From Polyangiaceae bacterium (GTDB taxonomy: Bacteria > Myxococcota_A > Polyangia > Polyangiales > Polyangiaceae), in NCBI GenBank assembly GCA_025936115.1, contig JAICTZ010000011.1, positions 1 to 64,000 of the forward strand: a DNA stretch of 64,000 nucleotides, read 5' to 3'. Under the pieces are notes generated by a model, which was given only the letters and a program-made list of their open reading frames with translations, had not been told where the DNA came from and ran no database searches. A program made the translations under genes and the position numbers. Shown one piece after another: positions 1-8,700 of this stretch (position 1 is its first letter; each line of letters begins with the position of its first letter).

Positions 1-137
1 ATTCGATTGGCTGAGGCGCGCCGGGCAGTCCGGCACGGAGCTCGGGCGAGCGGCTGCCCGGGTGCGGGGAGGGGTGCTAGCCTTGGCTCGTTTGCTCGCG
101 TCCACGGGGGCGGCGAGCCGGGCCGAAATCGCGACGC

Positions 138-1472
138 ATGAACGTTCAGACCGCCGAATCCAGCGCGCCTGCCGTCCTCGAGCCGGGGACGCTCATCGCG
201 GGGAGGTACCGCGTGCTCGGGTTCATCGGCGCGGGCGGCATGGGGGCGGTCTATCGCGCCGAGCACGTCCACATGCGCAAGACCGTGGCGTTGAAGCTCC
301 TGCACGCGGAGTTTCTGGCGGTGGACGAGGTCGTTCAACGCTTCGAGCGCGAGGCGATCGCCGCGGGGCGTATCGAGCACCCGAACGTGGTCGCGGCCAG
401 CGACTTCGGCAAGCTCGATGACGGCTCGTTTTACCTGGTGCTCGAGTACGTCGACGGCACGAGCCTGCGCGCGCTGCTCGCGAAGGGCGCGCTCCCTCTG
501 GCGCGCACGCTCCACGTTGCGCGCCAGACGGCGCTCGCGCTCGGTGCCGCCCACGCCGCGGGCGTCGTGCATCGGGACCTCAAGCCCGACAACGTCATGC
601 TCGTCTCCGAGCCCGGCGGCGGCGTTCGCGTCAAGGTGCTCGACTTCGGTATCGCGCGCGTCGCGCCGCCCGGTCAGAACCGCGACTCGACCAAGCTCAC
701 GCGCGTCGGTGTCGTCATGGGCACCATCGCGTACATGTCGCCCGAGCAGGCCGTCGGCCAAGCCGTCGACGAGCGCGCCGATCTTTATTCGCTCGGCGTG
801 ATGCTCTACGAAATGATCGCGGGTGTCGTGCCCTTCGACGCCGAGCTGCCGTCCCAGGTGCTCGCGCGCCAGCTCGTCGAAAAGCCGGCGCCGCTGCCGC
901 CGAGCACACCGCCCGCCCTCGCCGAGCTGGTCTACGATTTGATGGAAAAGAAGCCGGAGGATCGCCCGGCGTCCGCCCAAGTCGTGCTCGATCGGCTCGT
1001 GCCGCTCACGCCCACACCGTCGGGTCGCGTTCCGGAGCCGAAGCCTCGCGTCTCGAAACGCGCGTCGTACGTCGCGGGCGGTGTCGCGCTGCTGCTCGCC
1101 GTGCTCGTCGGTCTTTTGGGCGGCAAGCACGAGGACGGCGCCGTTCCGAGCGCGGAGCCGTCCGCATCCGCGTCCGCGCCGCAAGCCACAGCATCCGCGC
1201 CACGAGCCGACGCGTCCGCCTCGAAAATCGACGCATCGACACCCGCCACGGTAACGGCGACGGGGGCGCCACCCGCGAGCGCCGCTCCCACGAGCGCAGG
1301 CTCCGCGCACGCCACGGCCGCCCCGAGCTCCGCCGCCACGGCGAAGTCGAGCTCGCGGGACACGAAGAGCTCGAAACCGAAAGAGCCGGCGTCGCGCTCG
1401 ACCCCGACGCAGAAGCGCCGCACGGGTCCGGGTGGCATTTACATCCCGCCGCCGAGTCAGTGGTTCAAGTGA
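138..1472 (+). CDS. Membrane-anchored Ser/Thr protein kinase (PknB-like)
   Basis: This is a 444-residue Hanks-type kinase that phosphorylates Ser/Thr on unknown partners. The glycine loop GAGGMGAVY lies at about residues 31-39, the ATP-binding lysine is K53 in ALKLL, the catalytic loop HRDLKPDN is at 145-152, DFG at 169-171 and the SPEQ activation-segment end at 201-204. All catalytic residues are present. A hydrophobic segment at about 311-329 should place the kinase domain in the cytoplasm, with a Ser/Ala/Thr-rich tail of about 110 residues outside that ends in a Gly-Pro-rich patch. The ATG at 138 starts just before the kinase fold; the ribosome site is weak. The 137 bases before it hold no gene I can support. 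No partner gene is adjacent, so the substrate is unknown. The kinase call is sure. Confidence 0.93.
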   Translation: MNVQTAESSAPAVLEPGTLIAGRYRVLGFIGAGGMGAVYRAEHVHMRKTVALKLLHAEFLAVDEVVQRFEREAIAAGRIEHPNVVAASDFGKLDDGSFYLVLEYVDGTSLRALLAKGALPLARTLHVARQTALALGAAHAAGVVHRDLKPDNVMLVSEPGGGVRVKVLDFGIARVAPPGQNRDSTKLTRVGVVMGTIAYMSPEQAVGQAVDERADLYSLGVMLYEMIAGVVPFDAELPSQVLARQLVEKPAPLPPSTPPALAELVYDLMEKKPEDRPASAQVVLDRLVPLTPTPSGRVPEPKPRVSKRASYVAGGVALLLAVLVGLLGGKHEDGAVPSAEPSASASAPQATASAPRADASASKIDASTPATVTATGAPPASAAPTSAGSAHATAAPSSAATAKSSSRDTKSSKPKEPASRSTPTQKRRTGPGGIYIPPPSQWFK

Positions 1473-1490
1473 GACCGGGCGTGGCCCCAC

Positions 1491-1511
1491 AATCATACTT
1501 GGAGTATGATT
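1491..1511. promoter_or_regulatory. Perfect inverted repeat over the vapB start (probable autoregulatory operator)
   Basis: Nine-base arms AATCATACT (1491-1499) and AGTATGATT (1503-1511) are perfect reverse complements separated by TGG. The element lies between the kinase stop (1472) and the antitoxin ATG at 1518. It is AT-rich in a very GC-rich setting. Ribbon-helix-helix antitoxins usually bind such palindromes with their toxin to repress their own operon, which is the inferred role here. Confidence 0.6.
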
Positions 1512-1517
1512 TGGGGC

Positions 1518-1748
1518 ATGGAACGCGTGACGGCCACGCTGGACGGCGAAACCCTCGCAGCGATTCGCGAAATCGCGGGACCGCGCGGCGTGTCTTCGTT
1601 CTTGCAAGAGGCGGCGCGAGAGCGCTTGGCACGGCTCAAGATCGTCGCTCTGCTCGATGAGCTCGATGCTCGTCACGGAGCAGCACCACCGGCGCTGCGC
1701 CGTGAGGTCGCGCGAGCGGCGACTCGTATTTTCAAGCGGCGGCGGTGA
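1518..1748 (+). CDS. Ribbon-helix-helix antitoxin (VapB-like)
   Basis: This short protein (76 residues) has the layout of an RHH antitoxin: an N-terminal beta strand (RVTATLDGETL), two helices (AAIREIAG and the VSSFLQEAARERLARL segment), then a charged C-terminal tail ending in KRRR that would wrap and neutralise the toxin. I chose the ATG at 1518 because the upstream in-frame ATG at 1506 lies inside the palindrome and has no room for a ribosome site. Its stop overlaps the next start by one base (TGATG at 1746-1750), as is usual for toxin-antitoxin pairs. The family is recognised by fold pattern and partner, not by high identity, so VapB is a functional label. Confidence 0.75.
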   Translation: MERVTATLDGETLAAIREIAGPRGVSSFLQEAARERLARLKIVALLDELDARHGAAPPALRREVARAATRIFKRRR

Positions 1749-2188
1749 TGAAGCGAGCGCAGCGACGGCGTGACGCGCCCACGAGGCCTCGCTGCGTGCT
1801 CGACAGCGGCGGGCTCACGGGGCTACTCGGGCGCTCCGCACGAGCTCGTGAGTGGCTGCGCTGGATCGTGACGCACGGCGGCGAGATTGTCGTCCCGACC
1901 CCTATTCTCGTCGAATGCACGACCGGCCACGGGGAGCGCGACGCCGAGGTCAATCGGGTGCTCGGCGTGCTCCAACGTTTCGGCAGCGCTCTCCGCGCGC
2001 CTGACGAGGCGACGGCCCGTCGAGCCGGCGCGTTACGCTTTGCTACGAGAGCGCGGGACGCCGTGGACGCTCTGGTTGCTGCGGAGGCTGCCGGCGATAC
2101 GAGGTCAACCGTCGTGCTCACGTCTGACGTCGAGGATTTGACGCGGCTCTTGGCAAGCGCGCCGCAGGTCACGGTCGAGCGCGTCTGA
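1748..2188 (+). CDS. PIN-domain ribonuclease toxin (VapC-like)
   Basis: This 146-residue protein carries the acidic pattern of PIN nucleases: an N-terminal Asp in VLDSGGL, the Glu in ILVECTTG, an Asp in DAVDALVAAEA, and a last acidic cluster in TSDVEDL. PIN toxins cut RNA (tRNA or rRNA) in a Mg-dependent way and are held inactive by the partner antitoxin. The ATG at 1748 overlaps the antitoxin stop, so translation is coupled. The family usually runs 120-150 residues, so it looks full length with all four acidic positions kept. The RNA target cannot be read from sequence. Confidence 0.82.
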   Translation: MKRAQRRRDAPTRPRCVLDSGGLTGLLGRSARAREWLRWIVTHGGEIVVPTPILVECTTGHGERDAEVNRVLGVLQRFGSALRAPDEATARRAGALRFATRARDAVDALVAAEAAGDTRSTVVLTSDVEDLTRLLASAPQVTVERV

Positions 2189-2261
2189 ACGCCGGAGTGG
2201 AGGCGGACGTGGCCGCGACTTGCGCGTCGGGCGTTCCGGCTTCACGTTCCGGGACCCTGCG

Positions 2262-5200
2262 ATGCTCCGAACCGTTCTCGAAGGAGCCGAAACTCACAAT
2301 CTGAAGGGCGTAGACCTCGAGCTCGTGCCGGGCCAGGTCGTCGCCATCACGGGCGTTTCGGGAGCCGGCAAGAGCAGCCTCGCGATCGATACGCTTTACG
2401 CCGAAGGGCAGCGCCGCTTCGTCGAGAGTTTCAGTCCTTACGCTCGTCAATTCCTCGAACGGCTCGAACGGCCGCCGACTCGGCGTCTCGAGCCCGTGCC
2501 GGCCGGGATCGCGGTCGATCGGCGCGCGCCCGTGAAGAGCTCGCGCTCGACCGTGGCGTCGATGGCTGACATTCAGCCGTATTTGGCGGCGCTTTTCCTG
2601 CGTGAAGCGCGGCCCGTGTGTCCGGAGCACGGTGCCGAAGCCGCGTTTTTGGATCCGCGCACGGCGGCCGAGCGTGTGCAGGCGGCGCTCGGCAGTGAGC
2701 GCGCGACGCTGACGTACGCGCTGCCCGTTCCCGACAAGGAGCGCTACCTCGAGCTACGGGAAGCGCTCGTGCGCGACGGCTACCGGCGCGTGTTCGAGCG
2801 CGGCGAGACGATCGACCTCGACGAGCTTCCGCCCTCGCGCGCGACCAAAGCGAAAGTGCTCGAGGTCGTGCTCGATCGCTTGCTGCCGAGCCGCGACGGC
2901 GCGCGTCTGGCGCAGAGCATCGAAGCGGGCTGGAGTCGCGCCGGCGGGTTCGTTTCGGTGCACGGCGAAAGCCGCCGCGTCAGCGTGCGGCGCGGTCACG
3001 GCTGTCCCGACTGCGGGCGCGCCCTCGAGCCGCCGCGCTCCGGGCTCTTCTCGTACGAGTCCGCGCTCGGCGCCTGCGCGGACTGTCGTGGCTTCGGTCG
3101 CACGCTCGGCATCGACGTGCCCAAGGTGCTGCCGGACCACGCGCTCACGCTCGCGGGCGGCGTGATCCGGCCGTGGCGCGGCCGCTCGACGCGCTGGGAG
3201 CGCAGCGAGCTCGTGAAGCTCTGTAAACGCCACAAAATCCCGACGGATGTGGCCTGGGCTGAGCTCGCGGTCGCGCACCGGGAAATGGTGCTGAACGGCG
3301 ACGGCAGCTGGGACAAGGGGCTGTTCCCCGGAGTGCTCGGCTGGTTCCGCTGGCTCGAGACCAAGGCGTACAAGCTGCACGTGCGCGTCTTGCTCGCGCG
3401 CTACCGCTCGTACGACGTGTGCCGTGCTTGCGATGGGCGGCGGTTGAACGCGACGGCCCTTGCGTATCGCGTGGGCGGCAAGAGTCTTGCGGAGTGGAAC
3501 GCGCTCGAGATCGCGACTGCACGTGCGCTCGTCGCCGAGCTGCCGGTGACGACAGGCCAAGGCGAGCTCGCGCGGAGCGAGCTCTTGCACCGGCTCTCGT
3601 ACCTCGAGCGCGTCGGGCTCGGCTACCTGACGCTCGATCGTCAAGCGCGCACGCTCTCGGGCGGCGAGGCGCAGCGCGTGACGCTCACGGCGGCGCTCGG
3701 CACCTCGCTCGAGAGCGCGCTCTTCGTGCTCGACGAGCCGACCGTCGGTTTGCACCCGACGGACGTGCCGCCGCTCAACGCCATGCTGCAGGACCTGGCG
3801 GCGCGCGACAACGTCGTGCTCGTCGTCGAGCACGATCCGGCGCTGATTGGCGCCGCCGATCGCGTGGTCGAGCTCGGTCCCGGCGCGGGCAGCGCGGGTG
3901 GCCGGATCGTGCGCGACGGGCCGCCGGCCGCGTTTGCGGGCAACGATACGGCGACGGGGCGTGCGCTCGGCGGCGCGCGCTTTTCGGCGCGCACGCCGCG
4001 CGTCGCGAAATCGTGGCTCGAGGTGCGCGGCGCTCGCGCGAACAACCTGCGCGGCGTGGACGCGAAGTTTCCGCTCGGTGTCATCACGGCCGTGACGGGG
4101 CCGAGCGGCTCGGGCAAGAGCACCCTGGCCGTCGACGTGCTCTATCGCGCGCTCGCGCGCTCACTCGGCGATCACGATGTGGAAGCCGCGGGCGAACACA
4201 CGAGCATCACGGGCGCGCGCGGCGTGAAACGCGTCGCGCTCGTCGATCAGCTGCCGCTCGGCCGCACGTCGCGCGGCAACGCCGCCACGTACACGAAGGC
4301 GTGGGACACCGTGCGCGCGCTCTACGCGAAGGAGCCCGAAGCGGTCGCCAAGCACCTCGGTCCGTCGCACTTTTCGTTCAACGTCGAGGACGGGCGCTGC
4401 CCGAGCTGCTCGGGCGAGGGCTACGAAACCGTCGAGATGCAGTTCTTGGCGGACGTGCGGCTGCTTTGCCCGGTGTGCAAGGGCAAGCGCTTTCAAGAGC
4501 GCGTGCTCGCCGTCCGCCATCACGGGGTGAGCATCGCGGAGCTGCTCGAGTACACGGTGACCGACGCGCTCGCGCACTTTGCGGCGGAGCCCGCGATTTT
4601 GCGCGCGCTCGGCCCCGTGCAAAAGCTCGGGCTCGGCTACTTGCGGCTCGGCCAGCCGCTGTCGACGCTCTCGGGCGGGGAAGCGCAACGGCTGAAACTC
4701 GCGCGCGCCCTCGCCGAAGATCACGAGGGTTCGCTGCTCGTGCTCGATGAACCGAGCGCGGGGCTCCACGCCGACGAGGTCGTGCGCGTCGTCGAGGCGC
4801 TCGACGCGATCGTCGCGATGGGCGGTAGCGTCATCGTGGTCGAACACGATTTGGATCTCGTGAACGCGGCGGACTGGGTGATCGATCTGGGTCCGGGCGC
4901 GGGTACTGCGGGCGGACTCGTCGTCGCGGCGGGAACGCCAGCCGAGCTCGCGGAAACGGAGACGCGTACCGGTGTCGTGCTCCGAGAGCACCGGGCGCGC
5001 GGCGCGCGCGCTGGAACGGTGGACGCGCTGGGTTTGGCGGCGGGCGCGCTGGTCGCCTCAAAAAATAGGCTCGCCAAGGGCGTTAACGGCAGTGGCGCAC
5101 TGGGGCTGAATGGCTCGAACGGACACGGCGCAGCCGCGGCGAACGGTTCGAGCACCAAGACGACGAACGGCACGAACGGCAAGCGCGTCAACGGCACGAA

Positions 5201-7733
5201 CGGGGCGGCACGTCACCCGAGCGGCTCCGAAGCGCGGGTGCTCACGGTCTCGCACGCGCGCGAACACAATTTGAAGGACGTGTCGGTCGCGATCCCACAC
5301 GGCTCGCTCACCGTCGTCACGGGGCCGAGTGGCTCGGGCAAGAGTACGCTCGCGTTCGATGTCGTGTTCGCTGAGGGCCAGCGGCGGTTTTTGGAGACAT
5401 TGACGCCGTACGCGCGCCAGTTCTTGCCGACGATGCCGCGGCCGGACGTCGACGCGGTGACGGGCATCCCGCCGGCGATTGCGCTCGAGCAGCGGACGGC
5501 GCGCGCAGGTGGCGCTTCGACGGTCGCGACGGTGACCGAAGTGGCGCACTATGTGCGGCTCTTGTACGCGAAGGTGGGGACGCCGCACTGTCCGGATCAC
5601 GACACGCCGATTGCGCGCACGACGTTCGACGCGGTGAGCGATGCCGTAAAGCGGGTGCGCGGCAAGCGCTGGCTTTTGGCGCCCGTCGTCAAGGCGCGTA
5701 AGGGGACGTACCTCGATGTGTTCACGGCGGCTTCGCGCGCCGGCATCGAGCTTGCGTTCTGCGACGGAACCCGTGTGTACACGGAGTCGCCGCCCAAGCT
5801 CAAAAAAGCGCTCGAGCACAAGATCGATCTGGTGATTGGCACGTTCGCGGAGCCTCAGACGTTCGAGCGCGCCGAGCTCGAGCGAGCGCTCGATTGGGGT
5901 GAAGGGGAGTTGAAGCTCCGCACGGAAGCGGGCTCGGAACAGCTGTTTTCGACGACGAGCGCCTGCCCCAAGTGCGGGTTTTCGGTGCCTGAGCTCGATC
6001 CGCGTTACTTCTCGTTCAACACGAAGCAGGGGCGCTGCGAGACGTGCGAAGGGCACGGCGTCATCTACGAAGAGGAGCGCCAGGGACGCGGCAAGAAGGC
6101 CGAGGTGTTCCTGGTCGAGAGTCCGTGCCCCGCGTGCGAGGGCGCTCGGCTCGCGCCGATTCCGCGCGCAGTGCGCGTTTCGGGCGAGCGGTACCATGAG
6201 CTTACGGCTCGTTCGGTGCGCGCGGCGCTCGCGCGCGTGAAGGCGTGGGATTTCGCGGGCGATCGCGCGCTCATCGCGAAGCCGGTCGTGGCGGAGCTCG
6301 TGCGGCGGCTCGAATTTTTGGACGAGGTCGGGCTCGGTTACCTCGCGCTCGATCGTGCGGCGGGGACGCTCTCGGGCGGCGAGATGCAGCGCCTGCGGCT
6401 CGCGGCGCAGCTCGGCGCCGGGCTCACGGGCGCGCTCTACGTGCTCGACGAGCCGACGATTGGCCTGCATCCGCGCGACACCGGACGACTGCTCGGCAAC
6501 TTGAGGCGCCTCGTCGACCTCGGTTCGACGGTGCTCGTCGTCGAGCACGACATCGACACGATTCGTGCGGCCGATCACTTGATCGACCTCGGGCCCGGCG
6601 GCGGCGCGCGCGGCGGTCGCATCGTGGCTGAGGGGACGCCGGCGGCGGTGCTCGCGAACACGGCGTCGCCCACGGGTCGCGCCCTGGCCTCCGAGCCGCG
6701 GCCCCGTACGGCGCTGCCGATCCCGCGCGGTCACGCCATGCTCGAGCTCACGGGCGCGAGCGAGCACAATTTGAAGCACGTCGATATCGCCGTGCCGCTC
6801 GGGCGCTTCGTGGTCGTCGCAGGCGTGAGCGGTTCGGGCAAGAGCACGCTCGTGCGGCAGGTGCTCTTGCCCGCCGTGCGCCAAGCGCTCGGACTCGTGA
6901 CGGACGAGCCGGGCGCTTTCGAAAAGCTCAGTGGACAAGGACCCGTCGTGCGCGCGCTGTCGGTCGATCAATCGCCGATTGGGCGCACGCCGCGGTCGGT
7001 GCCCGCGACGTTCCTCGGGATTTGGGATCTGATCCGGCGCATCTTCGCCGCCACGCCGGACGCGAAGACGCTCGGCTTCGACGCGTCGCGCTTCTCGTTC
7101 AACACGCCGAAGGGCGGGCGCTGCTCGACGTGCGACGGTCAAGGTTCGCTCACGCACGAGATGTCGTTTTTGCCCGACGTGGTGACCGCGTGTCCGGCGT
7201 GCAACGGTCAGCGCTTCGAACCGCAGACGCTCACGGTGCGCTACCGCGAGCTCTCGGTGGGCGACGTGCTCGCGCTCACGGCCGAAGAAGCCGTGAAGGT
7301 CTTCGAAGCGCACCCGAAGATCGTGGCGCCGCTGCAAACGCTGTGCGATCTCGGCGCTGGCTACATCACGCTCGGACAGGGCTCGCACACGCTCTCCGGC
7401 GGCGAGGCGCAACGCCTGAAGCTCGCGACCGAGCTCACGGCCGGCGCGCGCCACGAACACACGCTCTACGTCCTCGACGAACCCACGACGGGGCTGCACG
7501 TCGCCGACGTCGAAAAGCTCGTGCACGTCCTCGGCCGGCTCGTGGAACGCGGCGACACGCTGATCGTCATCGAACACCACCCGCAAGTGATGGCCGGCGC
7601 CGATTGGCTGATCGAGCTCGGCCCGGACGGCGGTGACGCGGGCGGACGCATCGTCGCGGCGGGGCCCCCGAACGACGTCGCGAAGAAGAAGACGGCGACG
7701 GGCGGCGTACTCGCGGCCATGGCCGCCGGCTAA
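2262..7733 (+). CDS. uvrA: Tandem-fused UvrA (two UvrA units in one polypeptide)
   Basis: UvrA is the DNA damage sensor of nucleotide excision repair and works as a dimer with UvrB. A normal protein has about 940 residues and two ATPase modules; this one has about 1823 residues and four. Unit 1 (2262 to about 5080) has Walker A motifs GVSGAGKSS at 2352 and GPSGSGKST near 4097, two LSGGEAQR signatures, and CxxC zinc fingers near 3004 and 4400. Unit 2 (about 5225 to 7733) repeats this with GPSGSGKST near 5323 and GVSGSGKST near 6823, signatures LSGGEMQR and LSGGEAQR, and zinc fingers near 5968 and 7120. A low-complexity Asn-Gly-Thr linker (about 5095-5215) joins them. Unit 1 has diverged most in its first zinc finger. 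I chose ATG 2262 over TTG 2220 because the homology starts there. It could be a covalent UvrA dimer or a class II-like UvrA with a special role. Confidence 0.93.
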   Translation: MLRTVLEGAETHNLKGVDLELVPGQVVAITGVSGAGKSSLAIDTLYAEGQRRFVESFSPYARQFLERLERPPTRRLEPVPAGIAVDRRAPVKSSRSTVASMADIQPYLAALFLREARPVCPEHGAEAAFLDPRTAAERVQAALGSERATLTYALPVPDKERYLELREALVRDGYRRVFERGETIDLDELPPSRATKAKVLEVVLDRLLPSRDGARLAQSIEAGWSRAGGFVSVHGESRRVSVRRGHGCPDCGRALEPPRSGLFSYESALGACADCRGFGRTLGIDVPKVLPDHALTLAGGVIRPWRGRSTRWERSELVKLCKRHKIPTDVAWAELAVAHREMVLNGDGSWDKGLFPGVLGWFRWLETKAYKLHVRVLLARYRSYDVCRACDGRRLNATALAYRVGGKSLAEWNALEIATARALVAELPVTTGQGELARSELLHRLSYLERVGLGYLTLDRQARTLSGGEAQRVTLTAALGTSLESALFVLDEPTVGLHPTDVPPLNAMLQDLAARDNVVLVVEHDPALIGAADRVVELGPGAGSAGGRIVRDGPPAAFAGNDTATGRALGGARFSARTPRVAKSWLEVRGARANNLRGVDAKFPLGVITAVTGPSGSGKSTLAVDVLYRALARSLGDHDVEAAGEHTSITGARGVKRVALVDQLPLGRTSRGNAATYTKAWDTVRALYAKEPEAVAKHLGPSHFSFNVEDGRCPSCSGEGYETVEMQFLADVRLLCPVCKGKRFQERVLAVRHHGVSIAELLEYTVTDALAHFAAEPAILRALGPVQKLGLGYLRLGQPLSTLSGGEAQRLKLARALAEDHEGSLLVLDEPSAGLHADEVVRVVEALDAIVAMGGSVIVVEHDLDLVNAADWVIDLGPGAGTAGGLVVAAGTPAELAETETRTGVVLREHRARGARAGTVDALGLAAGALVASKNRLAKGVNGSGALGLNGSNGHGAAAANGSSTKTTNGTNGKRVNGTNGAARHPSGSEARVLTVSHAREHNLKDVSVAIPHGSLTVVTGPSGSGKSTLAFDVVFAEGQRRFLETLTPYARQFLPTMPRPDVDAVTGIPPAIALEQRTARAGGASTVATVTEVAHYVRLLYAKVGTPHCPDHDTPIARTTFDAVSDAVKRVRGKRWLLAPVVKARKGTYLDVFTAASRAGIELAFCDGTRVYTESPPKLKKALEHKIDLVIGTFAEPQTFERAELERALDWGEGELKLRTEAGSEQLFSTTSACPKCGFSVPELDPRYFSFNTKQGRCETCEGHGVIYEEERQGRGKKAEVFLVESPCPACEGARLAPIPRAVRVSGERYHELTARSVRAALARVKAWDFAGDRALIAKPVVAELVRRLEFLDEVGLGYLALDRAAGTLSGGEMQRLRLAAQLGAGLTGALYVLDEPTIGLHPRDTGRLLGNLRRLVDLGSTVLVVEHDIDTIRAADHLIDLGPGGGARGGRIVAEGTPAAVLANTASPTGRALASEPRPRTALPIPRGHAMLELTGASEHNLKHVDIAVPLGRFVVVAGVSGSGKSTLVRQVLLPAVRQALGLVTDEPGAFEKLSGQGPVVRALSVDQSPIGRTPRSVPATFLGIWDLIRRIFAATPDAKTLGFDASRFSFNTPKGGRCSTCDGQGSLTHEMSFLPDVVTACPACNGQRFEPQTLTVRYRELSVGDVLALTAEEAVKVFEAHPKIVAPLQTLCDLGAGYITLGQGSHTLSGGEAQRLKLATELTAGARHEHTLYVLDEPTTGLHVADVEKLVHVLGRLVERGDTLIVIEHHPQVMAGADWLIELGPDGGDAGGRIVAAGPPNDVAKKKTATGGVLAAMAAG

Positions 7734-7752
7734 CACGGGATCTGTCGATTCG

Positions 7753-7767
7753 AGCCGATCGTCGGCT
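7753..7767. promoter_or_regulatory. Inverted repeat AGCCGA-TCG-TCGGCT
   Basis: Six-base perfect arms with a three-base loop lie 20 bases after the uvrA stop. The repeat is GC-rich and not followed by a T-run. It may be part of a terminator-like structure or an operator together with the next palindrome. The function is unproven. Confidence 0.35.
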
Positions 7768-7777
7768 GTCGCCGAGT

Positions 7778-7798
7778 GAGACAATCGCGGATTGTCTC
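7778..7798. promoter_or_regulatory. Perfect inverted repeat GAGACAATC-GCG-GATTGTCTC
   Basis: Nine-base perfect arms with a three-base centre lie between uvrA and the nucleotidyltransferase gene that starts at 7841. No T-run follows, so a Rho-independent terminator is unlikely in its simple form. The size and symmetry match a dimeric repressor operator controlling the 7841-12018 operon. This is inferred from shape only. Confidence 0.45.
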
Positions 7799-7840
7799 GC
7801 GGGGAAAGGTCGGCTACGTCAGGGTCGAGCGAGACACGCC

Positions 7841-8695
7841 GTGAAACTGACCAAGGCGATCATTCCGATGGCGGGCCCCGCGCACCGCGACTTGCCGCTC
7901 CAGCACGTGACGACGGGCGACGGGCACACCAAGCGCGTCGCGGCGCTGCAAATCGAAGAGCTCTTCGCCGCTGGCATTCGCGAGGTGGCGCTCGTGACGG
8001 CCGCGGGGGAAAACGCGGTGTTCGACGAGCTCGCGCGCCAATTCGGACCGGCCATCGTGCTCAAGGAGCAAGCCGAACCGCGTGGGTTCGGGGACGCGCT
8101 GCTCGGCCTCGAGCGTTGGGTCGGGGACGAGCCGTTCGTCTTGCAGGTGTGCGACCACGTGTTCGTGACGTACGCGAACAAGTCGTGCACGGCGCAGCTG
8201 ATGGAAGTCGCCGCGCGGGAGAACTCGAGTGTCTCGGCGGTGCAGGCGACAGCGGAGAGTCAGCTGCCGTATTTCGGTGTGGTGGGCGGACAGCGCGTGC
8301 ACGGCACCGAGGACCTCTACGTGATCGAGACGGTGATCGAGAAGCCGACGCCGACCGTCGCGGAGGTCGAGTGTTTGATCCCTGGGCTCCGGCTCGGGTC
8401 GTACCTGGCGCTGTTCGGCACGCACGCGCTCACGCCCGAGGTGTTTCGTCCGCTGCGCGAGCGCTCGGAAACGCTCGCGCCCGGGCAGAAGCTCGGACTC
8501 ACCGAGTCGCTCGCCGCGCTCGCGAGCCGTGAGCGCTACCTGGCACTCGAGGTGCACGGCCATCGCGTCGATCTCGAGGGTCCGTTCGGACTCCTGCGCG
8601 CGCAGCTCGCGCTCGCGCTGCACGGTTCGCGCCGCGACGCCGTGCTGCGCTTGATGCTCGAAGAAGTCGCGTATTCGGAGCGACGGCAGGACTGA
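7841..8695 (+). CDS. GalU-like nucleotidyltransferase with altered nucleotide loop
   Basis: This 284-residue protein resembles UTP-glucose-1-phosphate uridylyltransferases, which join a sugar 1-phosphate to UTP. It starts KAIIPMAG as the family does, keeps an ELFAAGIREVALVT stretch, a FGDAL segment near residue 85 and an Asp in the QVCDHVFV strand that would bind metal. The canonical loop GxGTRxLPATK is changed to GPAHRDLPL, and the PKEMLP lysine motif is not evident (HTKRVAAL stands there). It may therefore use another nucleotide or be regulatory. Its stop lies five bases before the next start, so the two genes form one operon on sugar activation. The length is near normal. The family call is good, but substrate and activity are open. 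Confidence 0.72.
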   Translation: MKLTKAIIPMAGPAHRDLPLQHVTTGDGHTKRVAALQIEELFAAGIREVALVTAAGENAVFDELARQFGPAIVLKEQAEPRGFGDALLGLERWVGDEPFVLQVCDHVFVTYANKSCTAQLMEVAARENSSVSAVQATAESQLPYFGVVGGQRVHGTEDLYVIETVIEKPTPTVAEVECLIPGLRLGSYLALFGTHALTPEVFRPLRERSETLAPGQKLGLTESLAALASRERYLALEVHGHRVDLEGPFGLLRAQLALALHGSRRDAVLRLMLEEVAYSERRQD

Positions 8696-8700
8696 GCGCG

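Noticed and set aside
1-137. Search for a gene fragment at the left edge
   Set aside because: No frame with a recognisable protein end was found; a 62-421 frame only shadows the kinase.
5058-7784. A 908-codon open frame on the minus strand opposite the second UvrA unit
   Set aside because: Its translation is Arg/Glu/His-rich without any family motif and mirrors the coding frame of uvrA; it results from the high third-position GC.
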